DNA of 64,000 bases from Desulforhabdus amnigena. GTDB lineage: Bacteria; Desulfobacterota; Syntrophobacteria; Syntrophobacterales; Syntrophobacteraceae. A program made the translations under genes and the position numbers. Positions 37,985 to 46,446 of this stretch are shown here, piece by piece. Every line of letters begins with the position of its first letter. Position 1 is the first letter of the stretch. The stretch spans positions 1,825,001-1,889,000 of the forward strand of contig NZ_BSDR01000001.1 in the NCBI RefSeq assembly GCF_027925305.1. Reading direction: 5' to 3'. The notes beneath the pieces are model-generated. The model was not told the origin of the DNA. It saw only the letters and a list, made by a program, of their open reading frames with translations, and ran no database searches.

Positions 37985-38327
37985 TACACCACGAAATCGT
38001 TGTGATGACTGAGGCCATCGGGGATGCCTCAGGCTGGCTGTGGATCAGGAAAGTCATTTGATTTCTCCATAGCGTATTCCATGACTTACGATCTTGCGGG
38101 AGAGGGCAGGGTGGGATCAAACCATGAAAATCGTTGAGCTTTGCAGAGAAATGCTCTATATTGGAAACTTACGAAGTCGTGTCATGGAGGTTTGGATCAG
38201 GAGGAACGTGTGATACCGCTCGCTGTCAGGGGGGTAGCACTTCTTGGTTGGGACCACTGGGATCGGGGGACTCCACACTACGGACTTCCGGTCGCCCTGA
38301 GGGCTCTTCCATGATTGTGACCATGCG
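37985..38327. other. Stretch between the recombinase and the inverted-repeat cassette
   Basis: Starts with the 18 bp palindrome CACCACGAAATCGTTGTG (37987-38004), shared with the other recombinase-tail copies. A 267 bp open frame starting near 38134 has no family features and I do not call it. Confidence 0.5.
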
Positions 38328-38563
38328 GGATGGGTCAGGGGGGCAAATTACAGATTCAGGTTGCCGCCCTGAGGGAAACTCCATTAGAGAGGCCAGGTAA
38401 GGATGTTGCCGACGCTACTACATCCACATGCCGACAACCCTTATCAGGTGCTGTCCCGTCGGGTTCCGTGATATCATAATGCAAGACCAGACTCCATTTC
38501 TGCACTGATCCTTCATTGTAGAATTGTAGATCTGAAGACTGGGGATAGCTCGGTCGTTTCCTG
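38328..38563. repeat. Left inverted repeat (IR-L) of the three-gene cassette
   Basis: About 236 bp whose reverse complement matches 41812-42045 at roughly 87% by eye (13 differences in one 99 bp stretch). The similarity starts and stops abruptly. It includes a 33-codon open frame on the minus strand (38418-38516), conserved in length in both copies. Confidence 0.88.
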
Positions 38564-38605
38564 CCTACACGAGAACTACGAGTCTTCCCCAGTGGAAGGG
38601 AATCC

Positions 38606-39580
38606 ATGTCGAGAAACACAAATCTTGAAGAGATCCTGTTTCCGGTAAAACTGTGCGATATCTTTTACGATGGCGGTCCTTCTGACCCGACAGGCGATCC
38701 ATCGTGTGAGACGACCGAGGAGTGGAGAATTTCCATTCCAGGTTACCGGGCTGTAGTCAACGCACTGACTGGCGAACCCCTGGCGGTGGTGAGCAAGAAT
38801 TACCGGCTGGTCACCAACCAGGAAGCCTTCCTGCTTGGTGAACAGTGCTTCAAGGCCGTCTTTGACGCCGTTGACACTTCCGAGATGGAGATTTTCAATA
38901 TCATCACTCCAAAGCAGAAGTCCTTTTGCCATGTGGACATCGTTCACAAGCATTACGCGCTCAACATCTGGGCTCAGGAGATATGGCTTCCCTTCATACG
39001 GCTCACCAACAGCTATAACCGGACCAGAGCACTCCATTTCACTTTGGGATTCTGCCGCAAGCTCTGCGATAACGGGGTCATCTTCGAAAGCGAGACCATA
39101 GAATTCAGGTTCTTCCATACCAAAGACATGATCCCCAAAGGGGAGTTTGAGATTGGATTCCACCACCTCAAAGAGCTCGAGACGGCATTCATCGATCAGA
39201 TGACTCTCCTGAAAGCCTTCCACGTTCCAGAAAATCTGGTTCTCCCCCTCGCCTGTCAGGCCTTGGGCTTGAAATTCGATCTTCGCGCTACAGACCACCA
39301 GAAACGGGAGAAGGAGCACCACAAGTTCGACATACTCAAAGAGGGCATACAAGCACTCACAGAGAGGTATTTCTCCCAATTGGGTGAAAATGGCTACGCA
39401 CTACTGAATATCGTTTCGGACTATGCGAGCAGGCCCTTCGGCGCCCCTCTCCAAAGCATGAGGATCAACGTTTTTCAAAAACGCACGGGCAGCTGGATCG
39501 GGAGTTTCACTAGGGCCATTCGGGCTTCGGATTTCAACATCTCGACTTATCTCGGCCCGTACCTCGACTATTCACTTTGA
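38606..39580 (+). CDS. DUF932 domain protein (phage/plasmid-type)
   Basis: 324 residues. GYRAVVNALTGEPLAVVSKN followed by YRLVTNQEAF, and later SYNRTRALHFTLGFCRKLCD with NGVIF, are the signatures of the DUF932 family. This family is found on plasmids and phages and its function is unknown. AAGGGAA precedes the ATG. It is the first gene of the cassette inside the inverted repeats. No nuclease or helicase motif is visible. Reported contexts of DUF932 are mobile or defence-related (general knowledge); nothing in the sequence shows its activity. Confidence 0.75.
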   Translation: MSRNTNLEEILFPVKLCDIFYDGGPSDPTGDPSCETTEEWRISIPGYRAVVNALTGEPLAVVSKNYRLVTNQEAFLLGEQCFKAVFDAVDTSEMEIFNIITPKQKSFCHVDIVHKHYALNIWAQEIWLPFIRLTNSYNRTRALHFTLGFCRKLCDNGVIFESETIEFRFFHTKDMIPKGEFEIGFHHLKELETAFIDQMTLLKAFHVPENLVLPLACQALGLKFDLRATDHQKREKEHHKFDILKEGIQALTERYFSQLGENGYALLNIVSDYASRPFGAPLQSMRINVFQKRTGSWIGSFTRAIRASDFNISTYLGPYLDYSL

Positions 39581-39652
39581 ACCCTTACCTTCAGTCTTAT
39601 CTGATGTCACCGCGAAGCATGCGCTGCAGTCCAAATTGAAAGAGAACTATCC

Positions 39653-40900
39653 ATGTGGCTGTTCACGACCTCCGGTTTCTTTAGTGTTGTTCAAAAACCC
39701 GGTAAGGCATTCCTGACTGTAAGAGCTCGTGCGTCGGGAGACCTCGACCGCCTTCGGGAAGCCTACATGCCCACGCTGTCCCCCACCCAACATGGGGGAG
39801 GCACCGACTATCCGTACAGAGCCACTATCAGCCACAAAGACTTCGCCAAAGGAATGAAGCGAGTCGTTGAGGATCTGACCTACGCCAACTTCAAGAGTGA
39901 GGTCTCAAAGACCTTGGGCCAAAAGCGTAGCCAGGTCTATTCCAAGGTCTGGAGCGTGCTCCACGATGTCGAAGAGGCCGTCACACCAAAGACGCCGCCA
40001 GTCAAAGGGAAGAAGACTCTGGTCAAAAAGCTCTCCTGCGGAGGAGTGGTTTTCAACAAGCAAGGGCAGGTACTTCTGCGGGAGCCAACCAACCATTTCG
40101 ATGGCTATCATTGGACGTTTCCCAAAGGGCATTGCAAAGACGGCGAACGACACGAAATCGCGGCATTGCGTGAGGTTATTGAAGAAACGGGTGTAGCAGG
40201 AAGGATCATAGACAAGCTTCCGTACGTCTATGCAGGAGGCACCACTCAGAACATTTACTTCCTCATGCTCGTCGAAAGAGAAACGGATGAATTCGACCGC
40301 AAGGAGACGCAGGCGATTCGCTGGGCCTCCCGGGACGAAGCGGAACGACTCATCGGAATGAGCACCAATTCCGTCGGACGCAAGCGCGATTTCAAGGTCC
40401 TGCAGAATGCCTACGAGTTGTACGAACATTTTTCCGCAGCACATGCCAGTTCAATACATATCGCCTCAAGAAAGGACTGGAAGATCCGCGCCATGCCGGG
40501 GATGCGAACGAGCATCCCCATCGCGCTGGAGTTCTCCCCCGAGGAGAAGGCACTGATCGTCTGCGGCCATATTCCCCAAGAGATGGAAGACAAATGGTTT
40601 ATTTTCTATGAAAGAAACCGGCTCTATTTCCATCGAAGTTGGACGGGCTACTGCATCTACATCCTTGAATTCACCGAAATCGGTGCCCGATTCAGCGGAA
40701 CCCGACTGCTCGCCAACCGACTCGACGAGCAGTACTCGAACAAGAACGACGAGTACGATGCGAAGATGGCAGCTTTTCTGATCGACGTTGAATTGCTGGG
40801 CCGGGACGCAGAACTCCCTGTCCTGGACGAAGCGGCACCGGAGATCGAAAAGAATCTTCAACAGTGGAGCGCACTCGGCATGACCATTTTCAAAGTCTGA
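39653..40900 (+). CDS. Three-part protein with a central Nudix hydrolase domain
   Basis: 415 residues. Residues 1-110 (MWLFTTSGFFSVVQK..., with DYPYRATISHKDFAKGM) form a domain of unknown function. Residues about 125-265 form a Nudix hydrolase with a perfect box, GHCKDGERHEIAALREVIEE then TGV. Residues 270-415 form another unknown domain, including MEDKWFIFYERNRLYFHRSW. Nudix enzymes cleave nucleoside diphosphates linked to another group (X), so a nucleotide or ADP-ribose-like substrate is likely but not specified. The gene follows the DUF932 gene by 72 bp. Confidence 0.78.
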   Translation: MWLFTTSGFFSVVQKPGKAFLTVRARASGDLDRLREAYMPTLSPTQHGGGTDYPYRATISHKDFAKGMKRVVEDLTYANFKSEVSKTLGQKRSQVYSKVWSVLHDVEEAVTPKTPPVKGKKTLVKKLSCGGVVFNKQGQVLLREPTNHFDGYHWTFPKGHCKDGERHEIAALREVIEETGVAGRIIDKLPYVYAGGTTQNIYFLMLVERETDEFDRKETQAIRWASRDEAERLIGMSTNSVGRKRDFKVLQNAYELYEHFSAAHASSIHIASRKDWKIRAMPGMRTSIPIALEFSPEEKALIVCGHIPQEMEDKWFIFYERNRLYFHRSWTGYCIYILEFTEIGARFSGTRLLANRLDEQYSNKNDEYDAKMAAFLIDVELLGRDAELPVLDEAAPEIEKNLQQWSALGMTIFKV

Positions 40901-40988
40901 GCAAGCGTGTTCGATCTGACAGACGCCTGTAACCGGCAATACCGGTCTCAGCAATGCCACTCCCATCGAGAGAGCAGGAGATTTCGAC

Positions 40989-41771
40989 TTGACTAACAGT
41001 AATATTGAATCCGACGCACTCACCTCCTCCGATCAGAAGCAAGTGGACGAACGCCTGAACATCGTCAACTCCACTATCAGGCCATTTGCCAGAAAGATCC
41101 ACAAGATCCTGGTAGATCTCCAACCCGGTTGCATCCCAAAAGTACGTTCGCCGTCGAACATGCCCTATATTCGCTATACACCCTATCCCGATGTCTTCCA
41201 TTTGGTGACGAATCAGAGCGCGTGCAGCCTTCAAGTCATGAAGACAAGTCTCGGCATCGGAGAGATTCTGATAGGGGCTGGATGCATTCTATCGGACAAG
41301 GTGAACTACTTCGGCATTAAGATAGACAGTCAAGAATCTGTCGATAGTTTTTTGAGAGCCATCAAGCTATGCTTTCCAGATATTCAAGATTCGTTAGGTA
41401 TTATTAGTAACGTGGCAGGAGAAATATCAAAATTCGAGATATTCACAGAAGGTGCAGTACATTCTATCCTAGTAAACGCCTACGAGCGAGACAAGAAAGC
41501 TCGCAAGAAATGCCTGGATCATTATGGTGCCATATGTTGCGTTTGCAAATTTGACTTTGGTAAATATTATGGGTCCGCATTTCAAGATTTTATACATGTT
41601 CACCACATAAAACCCATATCCAGTATTGGCAAAGAATACATAATAGATCCAATTGCGGATTTGCGTCCGCTTTGTCCGAATTGCCACGCTGCAGTCCATG
41701 CCATTAATCCGCCGTACTCAATCGAGCAGATAAAGCAATTGGTCAAAGAATCGAGCGAAACGAGTAAATAA
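40989..41771 (+). CDS. HNH endonuclease (McrA-like)
   Basis: 260 residues, starting at TTG 40989 with an AGGAGA box. The C-terminal part carries the HNH/zinc pattern: CCVCKFDFG, then HVHHIKPIS, then LRPLCPNCHAAVH, as in McrA-like and type IV restriction nucleases. The first 150 residues have no recognised family and may read DNA or a modification. It is 88 bp behind the Nudix gene and is the last gene of the cassette. A nuclease in this position makes an anti-phage role reasonable (inference). Confidence 0.8.
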   Translation: MTNSNIESDALTSSDQKQVDERLNIVNSTIRPFARKIHKILVDLQPGCIPKVRSPSNMPYIRYTPYPDVFHLVTNQSACSLQVMKTSLGIGEILIGAGCILSDKVNYFGIKIDSQESVDSFLRAIKLCFPDIQDSLGIISNVAGEISKFEIFTEGAVHSILVNAYERDKKARKKCLDHYGAICCVCKFDFGKYYGSAFQDFIHVHHIKPISSIGKEYIIDPIADLRPLCPNCHAAVHAINPPYSIEQIKQLVKESSETSK

Positions 41772-41811
41772 TCACTTATGCAGGAGAATATCATGACTTC
41801 TTCTCTCCTGA

Positions 41812-42045
41812 CAGGAAACGACCGAGCTATCCCCCGTCTTCGGATCTAAAATTCTGCAATGAAGGATCAATGTAGAAAAGGGATCAGGTCTTGCATTATG
41901 ATATTACGGAACCCGGCGGGACCGCACCCGATCAGGATTGTAGGCATGTGGATGTAGTGCCGTCGACAACATCCTACGTGGCCTCTCTAATGGAATTTCC
42001 TTCAGGCGGCAACCTGAATCTGTAATTTGCCCCCCTGACCCGTCC
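41812..42045. repeat. Right inverted repeat (IR-R) of the three-gene cassette
   Basis: Reverse-complement partner of 38328-38563. It begins CAGGAAACGACCGAGCTATC and ends CCCCCCTGACCCGTCC. The 33-codon open frame is conserved on the plus strand at 41859-41957. Confidence 0.88.
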
Positions 42046-42539
42046 TTTGAAAAAACGAAGTCCTGAAAAACCCACGTTTTGCAAATCCTAGCTGGATTGG
42101 GTTGTCCTGTTTCGGAAGCCTCGTATATGTGGGTTGGGGTGAATCAGTGACAGGGTGACGCCTGCGGTACGATAAGTTAATGGCGCCTTCTTGTAGTATG
42201 GCAAAAGCATGAAGTTATCTGATAAGCTGGTCAGCAATTAAGTAAAATGGACATGCATCACGGGGCGATCCTGTTATATAATCATATAAAATTAATTTGG
42301 ATTTCCTTCCCCGCCAGTCCTGGCAATATGCCGTGAACGTCATATCCCGTATTATCGAACCGATTTTCAAGGAACCATACAAGCCGTTTCAGATGGCAAC
42401 GCATGGAAAATTTCATATACGGGCGAACATCACTGAACCAAGAAAAAATTCCAGGACCAAAGAACTTGTACGATCAGGCTGGAATGGGCAAACCTGATGC
42501 CAATGGCGGCTGAAACTGCGAAATCTCGCTGGCCTTTTG
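42046..42539. other. Stretch between the cassette and tonB
   Basis: About 490 bp; no gene or repeat recognised. The right boundary of the accessory island probably lies here. Confidence 0.4.
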
Positions 42540-43505
42540 TCAGTTGTTGCCCTTTTCCTTCAGCTGAAAAAGGATGGGGAGACGGGCCTTGCAGAGGACC
42601 GGTTTTCCGTTCTGCTTTGCCGGACTGAAGGTCGATTTCTTAACGGCCTGCAAAGCTTCCTCGTCGAATCCAGACCCAGCTCCCTGGACCACTTTTACAT
42701 CGACCAGGTGTCCGAGTTCGTCAATGGTGACCAGGAGCAAAACGGTCCCCTCCTTCCCGAGTTCTCTGGCAAACCGGGGGTATCTGGGCAGGACCTTCCT
42801 GACGAACCGGGGACCATCTCCTGAGCCGAACGTCGCGTTGTACGGCCCCCCTCCTCCACCGGCACCGACACCGGAGCCTGCACCGGCACCCTCTCCGGAA
42901 TGGCCTTTTCCGGGGCCATCGACATTTCCCGATCCAGCCCCTTCGCCATGCCCGGAAAGAGCGCCGGCGGCGGCACCGGGGCTCTCACTCTCGGCTTTCG
43001 CCACGGGGGACGAAGAGGGCTCCGCGTTCGCAATGGTCTGCTGCTTCTGGGGAAGCTTAGGCTTTGGCCTGGTTTTTGGCTTCTCCACGGGCTTTTTGAC
43101 TTTCTTGGGAATCGGAACGAGGGGCACGGTCTCCTTGACCGTTTCAGCCGGATGCACCGCTTCCGTTTTTTCCGATTCCGGCTTCGCCGGTGCTTCCCGT
43201 TCAGGTTCCACCGTGGATTCCAGTGCCGGCGGAGACGGAACCTCCTCCGATCCTCCCGAAGGCTTCGGTTCCCCGTTTCCCTTATTCGAAGCGCCTTCTT
43301 CCCCCTCCCCTCCACCGCCTCCAATATCTTGCAGTGTGAGCAGGCTCACCGTGCACAGCGGGAGTTCAACCTTGCGGGGCGGCATCAGCCATGAACCAGC
43401 CAGTACCAGCAGGAAAACCGCGACGTGAACGAAAACGGACACGACCATGCCTTTCAGAACGCCTTCATCGAACAGTCCGTTATTCCTGTAATCCCGAGCT
43501 TCCAT
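42540..43505 (-). CDS. tonB: TonB energy transducer
   Basis: 321 residues: an N-terminal membrane anchor (about 18-40), a long Pro/Lys/Gly-rich linker spanning the periplasm, and a C-terminal TonB domain (FVRKVLPRYPRFARELGKEG, then SGFDEEALQAVKKSTFSPA). It couples proton motive force from ExbBD to outer membrane receptors. GAGGATCAAGG precedes the ATG. It is the third gene after exbB and exbD, all on the minus strand and apparently under the cobalamin riboswitch, which suggests a dedicated vitamin B12 transport system. Confidence 0.93.
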   Translation of the reverse strand: MEARDYRNNGLFDEGVLKGMVVSVFVHVAVFLLVLAGSWLMPPRKVELPLCTVSLLTLQDIGGGGGEGEEGASNKGNGEPKPSGGSEEVPSPPALESTVEPEREAPAKPESEKTEAVHPAETVKETVPLVPIPKKVKKPVEKPKTRPKPKLPQKQQTIANAEPSSSPVAKAESESPGAAAGALSGHGEGAGSGNVDGPGKGHSGEGAGAGSGVGAGGGGGPYNATFGSGDGPRFVRKVLPRYPRFARELGKEGTVLLLVTIDELGHLVDVKVVQGAGSGFDEEALQAVKKSTFSPAKQNGKPVLCKARLPILFQLKEKGNN

Positions 43506-43626
43506 ATTGCCTTGATCCTCAATACCCTTTCGTATTCACTTTCCATCGGAGAAAGTCGGCGAGAGGAAATTAATGTGAAAAAGGTTTCACTCTTTCATGA
43601 ATCACCCGGTTGGATGGCACCGGAGC

Positions 43627-44076
43627 TCAGCTCTCCGGTAAGGGATGTTTTGCGCTTCCCGCGAGCGGTTCCGTTATCATGCCGATCTCTTCGATTCCCG
43701 CATCCCGAATAACTCCCATGACCTGGGCCACGAGCCCGTATTCGACCTTACGATCGGCTCGCAGGATGACGCCTCGTTTCTCCTGACACTCTTTTTGTAT
43801 GGCCGAGAGCCTGGCCCCCAGCATCCCGAGCTCAACCTCGTTATCTTCGACGAGGACCTTCCCGTCGGCAGTCACACTCACCACGAGCCTTTCCGTCTCT
43901 GTGGGAATGGGCCTGGCGGAGACTGCGGGAAGCCTCACGTCGATGCCCTGGATCATCATCGGTGCCGCAACCATGAAAATGATCAGCAGAACGAGCATGA
44001 CATCCACGAAAGGGGTCACGTTGATCTCCGATACCATCCGCCTACGTGAGCGGATGCCACTCATCTGCATACCCAT
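43627..44076 (-). CDS. exbD: ExbD/TolR-family proton channel subunit
   Basis: About 149 residues with one membrane segment. VSEINVTPFVDVMLVLLIIF contains the conserved aspartate of the family, followed by a periplasmic domain. I choose the ATG at 44076, eight bases after GAGGAG; a GTG at 44085 is less likely. It lies between exbB and tonB. Family members of TolR type are hard to tell from ExbD by sequence; the tonB neighbour favours ExbD. Confidence 0.92.
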   Translation of the reverse strand: MGMQMSGIRSRRRMVSEINVTPFVDVMLVLLIIFMVAAPMMIQGIDVRLPAVSARPIPTETERLVVSVTADGKVLVEDNEVELGMLGARLSAIQKECQEKRGVILRADRKVEYGLVAQVMGVIRDAGIEEIGMITEPLAGSAKHPLPES

Positions 44077-44088
44077 TGGAAACACTCC

Positions 44089-44943
44089 TCATCCTGTCTG
44101 CAGGGAACTCTCGTCCCTGCGGCCGCACAAGCTTTGACTTTCCCTCGTAATCCCCAGTGTTTCCGATCCCTCATCGTCCTGCCTGGTCTCACACATCAAA
44201 TCGGTCTTGAGCCTGTTGAGAAAATCGGAAGTGAACTGGAGCATATCGTCTTCTATCACCTGGATCTTGTTGGAGAAGTGGTTATAGGCCACCACTGCGG
44301 GAATGGCGGCCGCAAGCCCCATGGCCGTAGCCACGAGGGCTTCCGAGATGCCCGGGGCCACCACCGCCAGGTTGGCAGAACCTTTCATGCCAATGTCCTG
44401 AAAGCTGGTCATGATACCCCACACGGTGCCGAAAAGTCCGATGAAAGGGGCTGTGCTGCCCGTTGTGGCCAGAAACGACAGCATACGCTGCAACCGCTTC
44501 CTTTTGGAGATGACACCGCCCTGAATGGCGCGATCCACGTTCTCCAGAAGCATATCCGTATGTCCTTCCGTGTTCTTCAGCCTCTTGCTCTCCAAAAGGC
44601 CGCTTACGCGGTTCAGTTCCGCGTAGCCGATCCGGAAGATATGGGCCAGATGGCCTTCCCGAAGCCGATCACATTCTTTATGGAGCGGCTCCAGACTTTT
44701 GCACCGAATGAAAAGGTCCGCAAAAGCCTCCGATTCCCGGTTCACCTTTCGAAACTGGAAAGTCTTGGCCACGATGATGCCCCAACAGACCAAGGAGAGG
44801 CTTAGCAGACCTGCCATGATGGCCTGGACCACCGGTCCCGCATGGATCACCATGCTAAGAATGCCTGTCCCACCCGGGGTGGGAAGAACCTCCGCCACCT
44901 CTGCTGTCGCTTGAGTCGTTGCCGCCAGTATGGTCAAAATCAA
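44089..44943 (-). CDS. exbB: ExbB/TolQ-family proton channel protein
   Basis: 284 residues with three membrane segments. LSFLATTGSTAPFIGLFGTV (family signature) and IPAVVAYNHF lie in the MotA/TolQ/ExbB domain. It forms the proton channel with ExbD and energises TonB. The start is TTG at 44943, with GGAGGTG at proper spacing. It is the first gene of exbB-exbD-tonB and sits about 200 bp downstream of the riboswitch terminator. Confidence 0.93.
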   Translation of the reverse strand: MILTILAATTQATAEVAEVLPTPGGTGILSMVIHAGPVVQAIMAGLLSLSLVCWGIIVAKTFQFRKVNRESEAFADLFIRCKSLEPLHKECDRLREGHLAHIFRIGYAELNRVSGLLESKRLKNTEGHTDMLLENVDRAIQGGVISKRKRLQRMLSFLATTGSTAPFIGLFGTVWGIMTSFQDIGMKGSANLAVVAPGISEALVATAMGLAAAIPAVVAYNHFSNKIQVIEDDMLQFTSDFLNRLKTDLMCETRQDDEGSETLGITRESQSLCGRRDESSLQTG

Positions 44944-45139
44944 TGTTACACCTCCTTCTTATCCTGCCTTGGATACTTCCTGTTAAAAATGCTTCAAGAA
45001 AGTTGAGATGAATTTTTACGCTATTGAGGACAAAATCCTTATGGCATCGTGATCGCCTCTTCAAAAGTGAGTAAAAACAGTCAGAGGATTCAACCCTATC
45101 GGGCCGCGTAGTTATGATCTTGAGTATTAAGCGATCAGG

Positions 45140-45177
45140 CAAAAAAAAATCCCTAGAGCTAAACACTCTAAGGATTG
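45140..45177 (-). terminator. Intrinsic terminator of the cobalamin riboswitch leader
   Basis: On the minus strand ATCCTTAGAG pairs with CTCTAGGGAT (one G-U pair) around a short loop, followed by nine Ts. It lies between the riboswitch and exbB and is likely the expression platform. Confidence 0.8.
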
Positions 45178-45240
45178 CACCCTGCTTCACTTGATCCTTG
45201 ATCAGGTCATCGGAATTTCCACGTACCGATTTCCCAAACA

Positions 45241-45400
45241 GCATCAGGCAGGTCTTCTGACTTACGGATCACTCTACTTTCCGGACCTTCCCATCCCGCT
45301 CCAGGCGCGACAGTGGCATCACCGGATTTCGTCCCCGTTCACAGCGGCGGGACCGTTCCCGACTTTCACGGGATTCCCTTTTAAGCTCAGCACTACTCGA
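45241..45400 (-). promoter_or_regulatory. Cobalamin (B12) riboswitch
   Basis: Read on the minus strand, the 5' part has AAAAGGGAATCCCGTGAAAG and CGGTCCCGCCGCTGTGAA. The B12 box GCCACTGT lies at about 45310-45317, and the 3' end reads AGTCAGAAGACCTGCCTG, all hallmarks of cobalamin riboswitches. It lies upstream of exbB-exbD-tonB, with a terminator in between, so cobalamin should reduce their transcription. Confidence 0.85.
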
Positions 45401-45462
45401 CCAAGAATTCCCGCTTCACACAAAACAACAATATGATCGCATCATTACAATCTTGGACTAAG

Positions 45463-45570
45463 AGCCTATCCGAAAACCTACCTCGGCAGCGGACACCCCC
45501 CTTTCATTCCCTCCTCAAGGGGGGACCAATGGAGGTGTCGCAAAGTCCACAGGTAGTTTCCGGATAGGTT
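45463..45570. mobile_element. Small MITE-like element with terminal inverted repeats
   Basis: About 108 bp. The left end AGCCTATCCGAAAACCTACC pairs with the right end read in reverse as AACCTATCCGGAAACTACC. CTAAG flanks both sides directly (45458-45462 and 45571-45575), which may be a target duplication. The interior has a further C-rich/G-rich fold. There is no coding capacity. Confidence 0.65.
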
Positions 45571-45745
45571 CTAAGTAGCAGCACCTGATCCTCAAATAAA
45601 CTTATTGAGTGAAAGATACAGGATACTCATTATAACGTCAATGATCATCTTTGAAATAAAAGCGGTACTGACAAGGGAAATTTGAACAGGAACCCTGCTG
45701 GTTGACTCAACTGCCACTACCTCCTACTTCAATGTCAACCGTCCC
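45571..45745. other. Non-coding stretch
   Basis: No feature recognised between the MITE-like element and the small membrane-protein gene. Confidence 0.4.
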
Positions 45746-45898
45746 CTATTCTGAGAGATCAAAAGCTTGAACTGCGAGAGATCCGGCCTCAGAACTCTCT
45801 GCATCTCCCCCTGCGTCCTCTTGCTTGAGGAGCACCCCGATGAGAACGCCGAAACAAATTCCGAAGAAAAGGCCAATTTCAAAAGCGAGCCATGCCAT
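45746..45898 (-). CDS. Small single-span membrane protein (50 residues)
   Basis: A 50-residue protein beginning MAWLAFEIGLFFGIC, with one hydrophobic helix (about 4-25) and an acidic tail rich in serine, aspartate and glutamate. A strong AAAGGAGGGAG ribosome binding site precedes the ATG at 45898, which makes a real gene likely despite the length. It is below normal gene-finder limits. No family recognised; small membrane proteins often bind transporters or regulators, but nothing here shows a partner. Confidence 0.6.
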   Translation of the reverse strand: MAWLAFEIGLFFGICFGVLIGVLLKQEDAGGDAESSEAGSLAVQAFDLSE

Positions 45899-46335
45899 GA
45901 CACTCCCTCCTTTGCCCCAAGAGGTTAAGCACGCACTTTCCCCACTCTTATATATTATATCAATATTTTTAATAGCTTAACTAAATCAAAACATCTATTT
46001 TAGAAGGATCGGCTACGGAATTTGAAGAATGTTTTTCAACTTGAATAAAAACCATTTTATCAGTCGCGAGAACTACCAGGAGGCTACAAAAGCAATAGGA
46101 AGTTAAATTTAAAATAATCACTCATATGCCTGGCTGCAAATACAGAGATCCTTTTTGTTTAAAATACCCAATTCCTGAAAAAACGAAAAGGAGAAAAACA
46201 CGTTCTGCCAGGTTCGGACAGATTTATCAGGCATCATTTGTGCATAAAGAAAGCTCCCTTGAATGACACTCCCACTGAGATCGAGGCAACGGTCATGTCA
46301 CGCAGCCGGTCGGTGTGTCCATTGAACGGCAGGAG
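45899..46335. other. Non-coding stretch before the 3D-domain gene
   Basis: AT-rich; no gene recognised. It contains the upstream region of the small membrane protein. Confidence 0.4.
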
Positions 46336-46361
46336 CCATGTCAACAAATTTGTTAACATGG
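46336..46361. promoter_or_regulatory. 26 bp palindrome upstream of the 3D-domain gene
   Basis: CCATGTCAACAAA/TTTGTTAACATGG, arms of 13 bp with one mismatch and no loop, about 85 bp upstream of the ATG at 46447. It resembles a dimeric operator. Confidence 0.45.
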
Positions 46362-46446
46362 ATTGGGTCTAATTGACAAAATGGAAAGGCTGAGGCTTCA
46401 CAGCGCTTCTCTTGGATCACGAGGCCTACCAGGAAAGGAAGAAATA

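Larger units (their letters stand above)
38328..42045. mobile_element. Candidate cassette: three cargo genes bracketed by ~235 bp inverted repeats
   Basis: IR-L ends 42 bp before the first start codon and IR-R begins 40 bp after the last stop, so the repeats enclose exactly a DUF932 protein, a Nudix protein and an HNH endonuclease, all on the plus strand. No transposase gene lies inside. No clear target-site duplication was seen outside. Mobilisation in trans, or two relics of one insertion element flanking the genes, are both possible. Confidence 0.5.

Noticed and set aside
42297-42497. 66-codon open frame between the cassette and tonB
   Set aside because: No ribosome binding site and no family features.
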